Shown here one piece after another: positions 48,397-58,275 of a stretch of DNA of 64,000 nucleotides. The stretch covers positions 214,754,949 to 214,818,948 of the forward strand of contig BTPG01000003.1 in assembly GCA_036245525.1 (NCBI GenBank). The letters are read 5' to 3'. Under the pieces are notes generated by a model. It saw only the letters and a list, made by a program, of their open reading frames with translations, was not told where the DNA came from and ran no database searches. This DNA comes from Semisulcospira habei. Lineage: Eukaryota; Mollusca; Gastropoda; Semisulcospiridae. Every line of letters begins with the position of its first letter. The first letter of the stretch is position 1. The translations under genes and the position numbers were made by a program.

Positions 48397-48578
48397 TGAA
48401 GAAAGCAAATATTGCCCAGGGAATCACACTTATGTGGGATGACACAGTGACAGAGTCAACAAAGGTATTTATTGCTATTAGAAAAGGTGTATATGTTGTT
48501 GAAGTATCCAGCAGTAACCCAGCTGTAAAGGTGGTGGTAGATAAAACAACTTTTGTTCATCTGAGTGACATAAACTAG
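48396..48578 (+). CDS. Polinton small protein P16, unrecognised
   Basis: Intact 60-residue ORF starting on the final base of the previous stop (TAATG at 48394-48398). Alternating hydrophobic/polar residues suggest beta structure (GVYVVEVSSSNPAVKVVVD). Unknown function. Confidence 0.45.
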   Translation: MKKANIAQGITLMWDDTVTESTKVFIAIRKGVYVVEVSSSNPAVKVVVDKTTFVHLSDIN

Positions 48579-48681
48579 AACACATATATCTTGTTTCATT
48601 TTATTACGCCAGCAAATTGTAAGCCTTTGACGAGTTGCAAAATGTAATCACTGATTAATTAAAAAATATTTGTCATAAAAA

Positions 48682-49330
48682 TGGTGAACTTGTATCCACA
48701 ACTAACCTGTGCCGACTGAGAAACTTGTGACAACTGAGCCAACTGAGCCAATTGTGTCCGATGAATGATTACAGGCAGACAGCGCAAGCGTCTCATTCTG
48801 ATTAACAAATATTACAGACGTGTTAAAGTATTTGGAAAGTGAATAGGCCAAATACTCCAGATGCAAAAGACGGTATAAGATGGTTTTCAATCTGTACAAA
48901 ACACATCTAAGGCTGTGGGTGCGGTTTCAGCTGGATGTTCTGTAGGGGGTATTGTTTTGATAACAACTGGAATTGGTAGTATAATTAGAGTTGGTCTTGA
49001 AGGAGTTAGCATTGCCACAGGTCTGGCATGCTTTGGTTTGGAAGGCCTTAACAAAAGATTTCATACAAAGTTGCAGTAGCATTAAACATTGAGCACTCTT
49101 GCTGGTGAAAAGTTGAGTAGTATGAAACCTATTATCAGTAATGCATTAGAGGACAATTTTATTGACGACCATGAATTTAAAAGAGTGCAGTATGAGTTGA
49201 ACAATTACAAACAACACAAGTCTTAAATTCAGAATAAGCTGCGGAGTCAATCCCCCATGAATGTTGAAGAACTAAAGGCATCTTTTTTTTGGAACAAGGA
49301 AAGAAGATCAGGGTAAAAGAGACAACAGAA
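48682..49330 (+). pseudogene. Conserved Polinton membrane/helical protein P17
   Basis: Coding is readable in pieces: a Gly-rich hydrophobic segment near 48930-49060 (TGIGSIIRVGLEGVSIATGL), then LAGEKLSSMKPIISNALEDN with DDHEFKRV, a helical module (ISDEEF-like) that I recall from widespread Polinton genes. Stops at 48717, 49080 and 49224 and frameshifts disrupt it. Confidence 0.5.
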
Positions 49331-49671
49331 AAACTTCAAGGACTTTTAAGCAAATAAAAATCAGATTTGGTCATTGTTTATTATTTATGTCATACATTTC
49401 ACAGAGAGATGACACGCCACTTGTGCCTAACTATTTAACCCCATCCGCTCCACCACCAGACTATTACTGAGGAAAAAAATTGTCCTTGTATCTTGGTAAA
49501 ATTGTCCGAGTATCTTAGAGACTGGAGTCAAGTTTTTAAAAGAACTTATAAGAACTTACGGTAAGTAAGTAATAATTGTTATGGTAAGTAATTAATACGT
49601 TCTTGTTGCAACTAATTTTTAGGAACCTGCAGAGGTAACCATTAACTTGCATGTACTTGTAACATTTAAAA

Positions 49672-49868
49672 GTTCCACTTGGCTCCCACTTGATCAAGTA
49701 GACTGGAATGTCTTATAAATCAATTATTCGTGTGCTTTGTCCAGCATTGCTTTGCCAACATCTGGTGATTGATGGCCTATTAAGCGCAGACACCTTAAGA
49801 GCATGACAAGAAAGCCAATAATAATTAAGCATTATTTCTATGACTGAGTGTGTGTGTTTGTTGGTTTA

Positions 49869-49913
<45 letters not shown>

Positions 49914-49995
49914 GGGGGGGAGCAGTGATGTTCAAAAAGGGGTTAACTCTGTCATTGTGTTAGTGGTTTCGAAAAAAAATGTTATGTATATCTCT
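49672..49995 (-). repeat. Polinton right terminal inverted repeat
   Basis: Pairs with 31699-32452 as described for the whole element. Contains (GT)n and poly(G) at about 49871-49920. The end AGAGATATACAT (reverse) at 49984-49995 is followed by the target duplication TCAGT. Confidence 0.88.
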
Positions 49996-50002
49996 TCAGT
50001 AC

Positions 50003-50615
50003 ATACATGCAGCAGTGACAATCGTGAACGTGCCTAAGTGACACAGAGAACATTATAAGATCACCGTTGCCAGAGGGTCAACAGACGCAGCGCCGACGAG
50101 GACCAGATAGCTGGTCGACAGACGTAGTGCCGACGTGGATCAGATAGCGGGTCGACAGACGTAGTGCCGACGTGGATCAGATAGCGGGTCGACAGACGTA
50201 GTGCCGACGTGGACCAGATAGCCACATTAATTAGTAGTGTATAGAAAAACTGGCTAGGTAATGTGACTTTAATGTTTCTGTGCACAGAACTAGACAAAAC
50301 AGTAGAGTGCAGTTGAAGAAAGTGTAATAAAAGGAGACATTAGACAGTAGTTAAGTGTGACATGTTTGATGCTTATATGTAACTAATTAACATAGCATTT
50401 CAGTAACTAAGTTTTTAGTGAATCAGTTGTATGTATGCGTGTCTGGGAAGCGCATGCGAAACGGCCATCTCCAGAGTGAGAGAAATGTGATGAAAGAGAT
50501 GTTTATAGCTACAATGATGAGAGTATGAATGTGTGAGTCGAGATCGCCTGTTAACAAAATTATATAACCTACACCCACATCACAAACAAACCACCATCTT
50601 TCCGCCAGTACGTGA
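50003..50615 (+). mobile_element. Repeat R1, copy 2 (Polinton target)
   Basis: Matches 21681-22212. Its first ~12 bases (TATGTGATCAGT) are found on the other side of the Polinton at 31687-31698, so the Polinton appears to have landed close to the start of R1. The 37 bp internal unit is present in four copies (about 50075-50222). Confidence 0.65.
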
Positions 50616-51496
50616 AACTGGTCATGGTCAGGGCATCCGTGCTGAACACACGTGCAGAGAATATATGCAGTTGATGTGTTCTGGCGTAACAGTAAGTATA
50701 TGGTGAAGATTCATTGTGCAAGGAACTGTTTCAAAGTTTTTGTCTGCAACTGCTCTTCATGTTTTCTGCTAGTACGAGTTCTAAAGTAAAAAGAGTACTG
50801 GCGTCTTTTGGAAATCGTTTCGGATCTACGAAACACTAAATTTGTGAAAGGTCGTCAGCTGCATTGTATCAACAAAAAAGGAACTTCATCAACCAGGTCA
50901 AAGTCAGTGACAGGCTTTTTTTGTCATTCGTGTTACGGTCCTGTCAGTCGTGTTACGAATTCCACGGTAACAAGACAGACCGTAACACGAGTGACAAAAA
51001 TGAGTTTAGGAACGAATGATTACTCTCTACATTGATAGCGAAATGAAAGTCTTGATCCATTTAACACTGAACCACCAAACAATTGCTGTCAAAATATTGT
51101 TTTAGAATTTCATGCACTTTACGAACAGAAATACAACGTAACACGACTGACACGCCAAAAAATCACCCTCCTTTTTTTTGACAAATGCAGCAGTCAAAAT
51201 AAACTGATCATAAAATCCGTCTGGGATTTTGGCTACACAAGTCAATGCAGAGAGAAAGTAGGTAACTCCTGGTAGAGTTTCTTTTAGAAAAAAAGGGATT
51301 AATTATTATTTATATTTGATTTACTGTCGTCATAAAACGACTGACAAAAACGTTACGGATATCAAAAACTCTAAATTGAAAGTCCCGGCGTGACGCATGG
51401 TTAATCTAAAAGCGGGAAAAAAATGTAAAAATCTAATGTTGACAACCAAAGCAATTTTTCACCCATATTTTGGGAGGTGATCTAATTCCATTTTGC

Positions 51497-51527
<31 letters not shown>

Positions 51528-51734
51528 AGAATTGGAAACATGCGTTTTTTTGTACCCCTGCAAACTTAATTCATTCACAATCTATTCAAATATAAGGAGC
51601 ATTTATCCAAGCTACGTAGTAAGTTATTTCAAATATGAGAAACAAAATTCGATCAATGTTTTGGTTCACGTAAAAGACTGATAATGGCTGTAACATCCTT
51701 TTGAATTGGAAAAACAAATTGTTCATGCATTTCT
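50616..51734. other. No recognisable gene
   Basis: Contains a hairpin with about 24 bp arms (TTTTTGTCAYTCGTGTTACGG at about 50916 and its reverse complement ending near 51002), and poly(T) at 51498-51522. No supported ORF. Confidence 0.4.
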
Positions 51735-51912
51735 GAAAACAGCCATACACTGTATCGGGGACCATGCTGTACGCATGTATGTACTGCATCGGGGACTATG
51801 CTGTACGCATGTATATACTGTATCGGGGACTATGCTGTACGCATGTCTATACTGTATCCGGGACTATGCTGTACGCATGTATATACTGTGTCGGGGACTA
51901 TGCTGTACGCAT
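51735..51912 (+). repeat. 34 bp tandem repeat, five units
   Basis: Units contain TCGGGGACTATGCTGTACGC followed by ATGTATATACTGTA, with a few substitutions between copies. Lies directly upstream of the EGF-like exon, presumably in its intron. Confidence 0.9.
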
Positions 51913-51953
51913 GGTGTTTGGCAGGCTTTCAGTCTAGAAACCTTTTCTTGCAG

Positions 51954-52052
51954 CCACTAATGCGTGTGACAGTAACCCATGCGAGAGAGGACAAAACTGT
52001 GAGAAGATTGCTAATGGATACAAGTGCACCTGTGGCGGCGGCCCATGTAACG
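51954..52052 (+). CDS. Candidate host exon encoding an EGF-like domain
   Basis: A 99 bp exon bounded by a good acceptor (pyrimidine-rich CCTTTTCTTGCAG ending at 51953) and a donor (GTATGT at 52053). Both boundaries are phase 1, the classic symmetric arrangement for EGF modules. The 32 complete codons have six cysteines: NACDSNPCERGQNC, then GYKCTC, then a final Cys in GPCNG, spacing C-x4-C-x5-C-x8-C-x-C-x4-C. The last spacing is shorter than the usual x8. No stop interrupts it. Neighbouring exons were not found, so it may belong to a long-intron gene extending outside the window, or be an isolated copy. Confidence 0.55.
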
Positions 52053-52096
52053 GTATGTGGAAAGATGAACCCATTCAGCCCCCACGCACTAAAGCT

Positions 52097-52206
52097 GGAG
52101 ATGGATCGACCATGATAATTCAAGGGTGATGCCAGATTAGCTTGGCGACGTCAGGTGCCAAGCTAATCTGGCGCCACCATTGAATTATCATGGTCGATCC
52201 ATCTCC
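52097..52206. repeat. Near-perfect palindrome, 50 bp arms
   Basis: Arms 52097-52146 and 52156-52206 begin GGAGATGGATCGACCATGAT and end GCCAGATTAGCTTGGC; the loop is about 9 bp. Very few mismatches, so it is recent or maintained. Confidence 0.9.
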
Positions 52207-52442
52207 TGCAACTGGTACATTGTTGTTAAATGACGCCTCAAAAAATCGCCATTGACAGAAAAGGGTTTTGTTTGTATGATATTGTCGCCAGTTTTCATCA
52301 GACAGGGTAGAATTCTTGATGTCACAATGTCCGGAGAGAGTCCAAAGTGTGTGCATGAGCGTCGTGTCAAAATATAGTAAAACTGTTGCCGCTAGGGTTT
52401 CATGTGAAAGGGAAACAGAAAAAAAGAGGTTGAAACCCCTTT
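52207..52442. other. No recognisable gene
   Basis: Short ORFs on the minus strand read into the palindrome and carry no motifs. Confidence 0.35.
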
Positions 52443-52563
52443 AAATTAGATACAAGAAACACAACGTTTCGGATCAAAGATCCTTCTTCCGGATGACCCT
52501 TTTCCGCATGATCCCCCGGAGGAAGGATCATTGATCCGAAACGTCGTGTTTATTGTATCAAAT
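52443..52563. repeat. Penelope-like inverted motif pair
   Basis: Two inverted copies (about 52446-52493 and 52511-52558) of a block containing GAAGGATC, a short loop, GATCCGAAACGT and TGTTT. This stem followed by GAAAC resembles the degenerate hammerhead cores reported from Penelope-like retroelement terminal repeats. No Penelope ORF is present. Confidence 0.5.
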
Positions 52564-52639
52564 TTAAACGTTTTCAAGCTCTAGTTTCTGTTTTCCGTTT
52601 CTGTCAAATTGAATTGTAACAGGCCGAAATCAAAACTGA

Positions 52640-53165
52640 GTCTATGTTCTGGGCCAGTGGTTGTCCTTCCTTCGTCGACCGTCATCCGCGGCAAATTTTA
52701 ACGTTCAAATTTTCTAAGAGAATACTGAATCTATTAACTGTTTGTATGTCCCGCTCTGAGTAACTCCCCTTGGTATATGTACTGACAGAGCTAGCCTCTC
52801 CCACCTGGTTTGTGCGTATTGAAGCCACAGTCTTCAAATTTGGCCGAAGGATACTTTGTCGAAATGTCTGTTTAAAAGTAGAAAAAATGTTAAAATGTTT
52901 AGGGCTTAACGTCTTTTGTCCATAAAGAAGGCGATTTCAAAGACGTTGCACCGAAAAAGGGTCTGAACAAATTTTGACCCAAGCTGGATTCGAACCCGGG
53001 ACCTTTCGGCCAAGAGGCGAACGCTTTTACCACCGAGCCACCCACCTCCCCTTACAAAATTCAGTGATTTTTCTGTAAGGTCAAGGTCACAGGCGACCTG
53101 AAAAGGGACCATAATTAGACATATTTTACGTTGGTGTCTTTCGTGGAACACCATAAGGCGTCAAT
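52640..53165 (+). repeat. ~158 bp-type dispersed repeat, third copy, split by a SINE
   Basis: Shares the leader (TTCTGGGCCAGTGGTTGTCC) and later TAAGGTCAAGGTCAC with the blocks at 16905 and 18990. The tRNA-derived SINE at 52890-53056 separates its two parts. Confidence 0.55.
52890..53056 (-). mobile_element. tRNA-derived SINE (minus strand)
   Basis: On the minus strand, 53043-52984 has the look of a tRNA: an A box (about 53039-53022, TGGTAAAAGCG) and a B box (GGGTTCGAATCC, 52997-52986). The tRNA-like head is followed by a body reaching GTTAAGCCC near 52900. It is not a working tRNA gene because no complete acceptor stem is present. Confidence 0.7.
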
Positions 53166-53763
53166 TAGCGAAAAGGTATGACAACACGCGTCGGCGATGA
53201 CGTGCGTGAGATGTACCCCAAATATTGAAAGCATGTCCAAAAATAAATTGCATATGTGATACCTTCGTGTGGTGTGACAATTTTACTACTAAAGTTTACT
53301 ACTAACCTAGACAAAGTTTGTAAAGGGCACAATGACGTCATTCTTCTAGGTGAATTTAAAGGGGCATGACCGACCTCTTTTAATGCTTCAGTTCGCAAAA
53401 ATCTTTTACTGGACTTCAGTATACATACCCACTTAGACAGTGACCACCCTGTTGTCCTACCAAATGCTTTCTTTCGTCCGTTCAAAGCGAAAGAGGCCAC
53501 CGGAATCGTGCGGCTGGACCCGGTGAAAAGTTTGCTATAGATAGGCGATTAGGTAGCTGACGTCATAACTATTCTATACGACCTTAGGTCATCTGCATAA
53601 TTGTAACCAATCAGAGACAAGATGGCGGATGAACCAGCGAAGAAAAAAAGAAAGTATCGGTCGACTCGCGCCGGTCGACAATGACAGACTCCTAATTGAA
53701 GGGAAGAAAGAGAAAGAGAGACAAGATACCCCTAAGTAGAATTGACATCGGACAAGGGAATAT
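53166..53763. other. Mostly unassigned; short ORF with NLS-like start
   Basis: At 53622-53684 a 20-codon ORF begins MADEPAKKKRKY in good Kozak context with CCAATCAG about 15 bases upstream. It could be the first coding exon of a gene or the fossil start of a transposon gene; no continuation is seen. The rest is unassigned. Confidence 0.25.
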
Positions 53764-54000
53764 AGAAAGAAGTACCCAACGGAGAAAGAAACACGCTTAG
53801 AAAAGACGGGTACAACACAATTTATTAATATTTCGGGTAAATACCCTTTTGTCAAAATAGACAAACAAACAAACAGAGAGATTAGTCGCTACTTATCGTC
53901 ATTAGCAGAAGGAATGTGGCCACATTCCTTCTGCTAATGACTTCTACTTCTTTGCATTTGACACGCTTGGCAGTCACCTTTTTGGTCTGGATTATTTATT
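53764..54000. mobile_element. Foldback element copy D
   Basis: Reverse arm 53764-53919, then a forward arm to GGTCTGGATT near 53992. The join is a perfect 38 bp palindrome (53901-53938, centre GGCC). It is flanked by AAGGGAATAT at 53754-53763 and 54001-54010 (10 bp target duplication). Carries the hairpin core at 53829-53854. Confidence 0.85.
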
Positions 54001-54010
54001 AAGGGAATAT

Positions 54011-54959
54011 GGAGCTTGGCTTGACCGCTCGTCCGGAATTTGTCGCTTTCTTGCTATGTGAATCAGTTAGTAATCCGGCTACGATCTTTGTCGATATTCC
54101 TATAGTTCGACGAGCGCTAGAGACTGATTTTCAGAATTAATGATCTTCAGTAGAATTTATATCTTACTGATTTTGCAAGATTTTAAACCTGTTTTAGCAT
54201 AAAGTTACGAGCTAGTTCATCAGATTTTATGCTGCCAGGATCAGACAACTACGGCCTGTGTGTCAAAATTGCGGCACCGGCTGCCGACATCGATGGTCGT
54301 GACACGTTTTTGTCTGTGCGGGCTCTCATTCACTCGATTCACAGAGGCAGTGTTTCTGCTGCGATGGTGCATTTGTCGTTTCCAGAGATGCATTCAGTTA
54401 CGTAGACTTTGATGTGTGTGATGTGAAACTCAATGCAGAAATGGGTATAAGTGGGTGAAATACCACTGTTCTGTTTCGTGACGCTGGCTCAGTCGCCGGC
54501 TCATTGGCGCGGAGACCCGTGTCGAAGAACTTGAAGCCACGCCCACAGCACGATTGCCCGTTACTCCGGGTAGCAGGTCAAGCGGAATCCGCATTGATTT
54601 TGACAGCATAGCGAATATGGAAAATTTATTTTACATTCTCGTGGAAAATTATGTCAAAGGGATGCCGGAGAACATCAGTACATGTCTACACTGACGCGTA
54701 TGTACCCACAACGATGACCGCCTCCGTCGTCTGCAGTATCGATTGATCGGGTTCTGCCTTGTGACGTAGGCTAGTTAATATGCACAAATTCAAAACGAGG
54801 CCAGCGATGCAGACGATAATTTGCGCTCTCGGGTACAAAAACAACACACCCACCAAACGATGAATTTCGACATTTGGCACTGTATGTACATCATAAAGCT
54901 CTAAGTTAGTACACAAAGGACCCATACATAATACTGTCAGCAGTATCTGTTGCAGACAG
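54011..54959 (+). other. Possible decayed LINE ORF1
   Basis: Around 54230-54680 the plus strand shows Cys/His-rich stretches (for example VCQNCGTGC) and, in another frame, KYHCSVS and an acidic stretch, as in PHD-bearing ORF1 proteins of LINEs. No continuous frame. Its position upstream of the LINE endonuclease fragment at 54960 fits. Confidence 0.25.
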
Positions 54960-55441
54960 TTTTCCGACTGTGTTGAGATGATTAAACCTGGGGAGAATAA
55001 CTTTAATATAGACATGATTATACCCCATCCCGCATGGGAAACTACATCTTCTTTATTTGGCCTAGTACAGATAGTTAAATTCCCCACCAAAATAACTGCC
55101 ACGAGCTCTACGCTCATTGACCACGTCAATACAAGCAAACCGCAGGCGGAGACCGATGTTACTATTTCAGATCTTAGTGTTAGTGACACTGCCCCGTGAT
55201 TTGTTGCTGGTCTGTAAAACTCCCCAAATTAAAGAAACATAGTCATACTACAACAACATGCAGGTCGTTTAAGCATTTCAATCGTGATCCGTTCAGTAAC
55301 GCTCCTTTTGACAAGGTCCTTCTCGCATATGATCCAAATATTGCGCTGTCCACTTGGTACAGTTTATTTCTTGGAGTATTAGACAGACATGCGCCGATTA
55401 GAACAAAAAGAGTAAAGAGTGAGATACTTCCCCCTTGGTTG
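54960..55441 (+). pseudogene. CR1/L2-like LINE fragment (endonuclease C-terminus)
   Basis: Two overlapping frames match the ORF at 792-3647: 54978-55195 (NIDMIIPHPAWETTSSLFGL, SVSD) and 55196-55440 (YDPNIALSTWYSLFLGVLDR). The join is a frameshift. It ends abruptly at 55441, where another LINE in the opposite orientation begins. Confidence 0.8.
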
Positions 55442-57480
55442 ACTTTGATCAGGTTGGCATTGATGTTGTATAGCTTCATGGTGGACCAAAGGGCTTTTTG
55501 CCACACCCTGTCAAACGCTTTCTTAAAATCCACAAAGACATGAAAGAGGTCTTGCTCGTGCTGGAGGTACCTCTCACATAGAACTCTCAGGTTGAAGAAC
55601 TGCTCAGTTGTGCTGCGCCCTGGTCTGAGCCTGCCTGTTCCTTAGCTATGATTTTCTCTGCCTGTGGCTTCATCCTGTTCAGTAGGATCTTTAACATGAC
55701 TTTGCTTGGGTGGCACATAAGACTGATCGTGCGATAATTCTGGCATTGATGTAAGTTGCCTTTTTTTCGGAGAGTTATTATAAGTGATTGGGTTCATGGT
55801 GTGGGCCAATCCCCTGACTGCCAGATCTTATTGCAGATTGTTAATAAGGCGCTTATCATGTCTTCTCTCCCTTCTTGGACTAGCTCTGCTGCCTTCCCTT
55901 TCTTCAGCGACTTCACTGCGGCTACTACTTCTTCTCGGAGGATGGGATAGTTGCCATTGTGGGTCACGGGTGGGTTGACAAGTATGCCTGGATCCCCTGT
56001 AGCTCGGTGGTTGTACAAATCTGAGTAGTACTCTTTCCATCTCTTCAGTATGTCTTGGTCTTCCGTAAGACAATTCCCTTCACTCTCTTGAATGATCGAG
56101 GAGCGTCCTTGTTTTACACTGGTCAGGTCTTTCACCAGCTGGTATGCTTTCTTGCTATTATTTTTGTTCAGATTTTCTTCTACGTGTTTACCTCCCCCCC
56201 CCCCCCCCCCACCCGGGTCTGCCCTGTGGGACTTGGGTGCGGGTAACTACTTTTTAGTTCCCAGGGTCACCCCCTGGTCAGCCCCACAGGGTGGGTTTTT
56301 CCCTCTATTCTGGGGCATGTGTTTCTGTCTACCCCTGGTCCATTCACCTGTATTTTCCCTTTGTAAACTCTCCCTACTGTCTGCGCTGCCTGTAGCTCTT
56401 GTTATTGGATGTGTGTTGCTAAATGGTCTTAGCTTTATTTAGGCCCCATGTCGTAGGTTTATTTGACGTATTGGACGGCTGGCAACATACATTCAATATT
56501 TTTTTTTTCACAAGCAGTGCAGGCACGTCCTGAGAAAGCCTTGTTACTGTCGGGACGTTAAGCAATGTACAATCAATCAATCAGTCTACGTGTTTAAACT
56601 GATCTTCAATCCACTTATTCTTTGCCCTTTTTATGCTTTTCTTGATATCCTAGTTAATTTCCTTGTATTGTTTAGCTCCTTCTACCTCTGATTTCTTTAT
56701 CTTTAATTCTCGACGCTTGTCACATAGAACAAAGATGTCCGCTGTAACCCAAGGTTTCTTTGCTTGTCGGTGTTTGCCAAGGATCTCACTGGCTGTTTGG
56801 GTTACATCAGTGTTAAATGTATCGATCAGTGTGTCCACATCCGTGCCTTCTGCACCTAGAAGTAGCAGTCGCGCGATTTTCCTTCTATCTTTGCCCAAAA
56901 GGCTTCCGCTACCTCTGGGTCTTTCAGCTTCTCGAGGTCAAACTTGATTGTGGTGGGACCCTGCTTGTTGACCTTTTGGCGGAGTCGATAGGTCATCATC
57001 ACTAAGTCATGGTCGCTTCCAATGTCTGCTGCTGGAAAACTTCTGGTCTGGGCAATGTTCGCACTGATTTGGAAGGGTCTCTTCGCCATGCTGTAGTCAA
57101 TTTGGTTAGTGTGCTCTCCGCCTCGGGCTGTGCCATGTCCATCTTCTGGATGCTTTGTGTGGTCCAAACGTGTTCATTAGCTTTAGATCATTTGAGCTGA
57201 CAAATTCTAGGAGCCTTAGCCGCTTATTTCCTCATCGTCATGGTCTGTTGTTGGGGCGTAAAGTTCTACAATGGTAATATTAAATGGGGTTGCCCTCAAA
57301 CGTACGGTGATAAACCTTCTGGAGACTGGCCGACAACTTATGACAGTGTTCACGATGTCTTTGTGGACGAGGTTTACCCAAGCTTCTGCCATTGTACTTC
57401 CCCAAGGTTCTTCCATCGTACTTTGCCCTTAGGATACATTTACGGCGACTTTCCCCACACCCGCTATCACCAGCTGAGAA
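55441..57480 (-). pseudogene. RTE-like LINE, decayed, split by a SINE
   Basis: Minus strand. Endonuclease remnants at about 57450-56860 (VELYAPTTDHDDEE; QTRSFPAADIGSDHDLVMM). Linker near 56898-56650 (GKHRQAKKPWVTADIFVLCD). After the SINE (56191-56584), 56135-55640 carries the pre-RT and first RT blocks (LKRWKEYYSDLYN; NYRTISLMCHPSKVMLK), and 55533-55441 gives DFKKAFDRVWQKALW (motif A). The rest of RT is missing. Related to, but diverged from, the copies at 59397 and 61342. Confidence 0.82.
56191..56584 (+). mobile_element. SINE copy S4
   Basis: 394 bp copy with a poly(C) 5' edge, flanked by TCTACGTGTTTA at 56179-56190 and 56585-56596. It lies within the RTE-like LINE. Confidence 0.9.
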
Positions 57481-57923
57481 ATGCCGGGGGGGGGGGGGAG
57501 GGGGGACGAGGGGAGGGGGAAGGGGGGGCGGGCGGACAAGGGGACGGGTCTAGTTCAGCCATCAGTCGTAACGGGTCACGTGGCGAGAGCAACCAGTCTT
57601 TGATGTTTGCCGCCTTGAGCCAGCAGCGGCCGCCCGTCACTCACCACACGCCCACCAATCAGCCTAACCAACAATCATCCGAGATCCTGTCAGGTTCACA
57701 GCCCGGCGGCGTACAGCAGGGCCTTACCTATGCGACTACCCGGTTCCGGACCACCGACCTCCCGCCGCTGCTGCCGTCAGGGAGAGGGCCCATTGTTCGA
57801 CCAGTGGCAGAATCACCCACGAACGCCTGGGGCGCGATGCAAGCGGCTGGATCCATGTCTCTGGACCCACCACAAATGCGAGCACTAAAGCTGCTCGCTC
57901 AGTTCTTACAATCCCTGTCGTAA
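57481..57923 (+). CDS. Unrecognised Gly/Ser/Pro/Gln-rich ORF
   Basis: The open frame continues from antisense LINE sequence into a G-rich tract (57486-57540) and then about 125 residues rich in Ser, Gln, Pro and Gly, ending KLLAQFLQSLS at TAA 57921. It could be the C-terminus of a LINE ORF1 or a chance ORF in GC-rich DNA. Confidence 0.2.
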
Positions 57924-58275
57924 TCAACGTCCCACAATCCCTGTCACATTCAGTTCCCACTGAACGAATTTTGTGCAGTTCTTGTAATTTGGGAACGACA
58001 CACAAATGGCGGACGAATGGTGATCCATGACATCTTGGGTGTTGCGCCTTGTCAGCTATGCATCTTTGCATGGCTCGCCAGGTGTGGGACCTTTGTTGCC
58101 ATGGTCATTCATCCTTCCGCTCATGGAACTGAAGATGACAGGGGTCGTGCATTCACGGACGCATGCGTGCGTGCGGCTGTTTGTGTGGTATGTGTCAAGT
58201 GTGTTAGATATCATCAATCAGACTCGTTTTGAAACACTGACTATTTTAGTGTGTCCTCTTTGCTGAACTGACGCT
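57924..58275. other. No recognisable gene
   Basis: Unique sequence between the GC-rich ORF and the minisatellite. Confidence 0.35.

Noticed and set aside
52984..53043. tRNA gene
   Set aside because: A and B boxes are present but no full cloverleaf or acceptor stem; it is the head of a SINE.
57240..57480. N-terminal part of the 227-residue plus-strand ORF
   Set aside because: It is antisense to LINE endonuclease sequence; only the part after 57481 could be independent.
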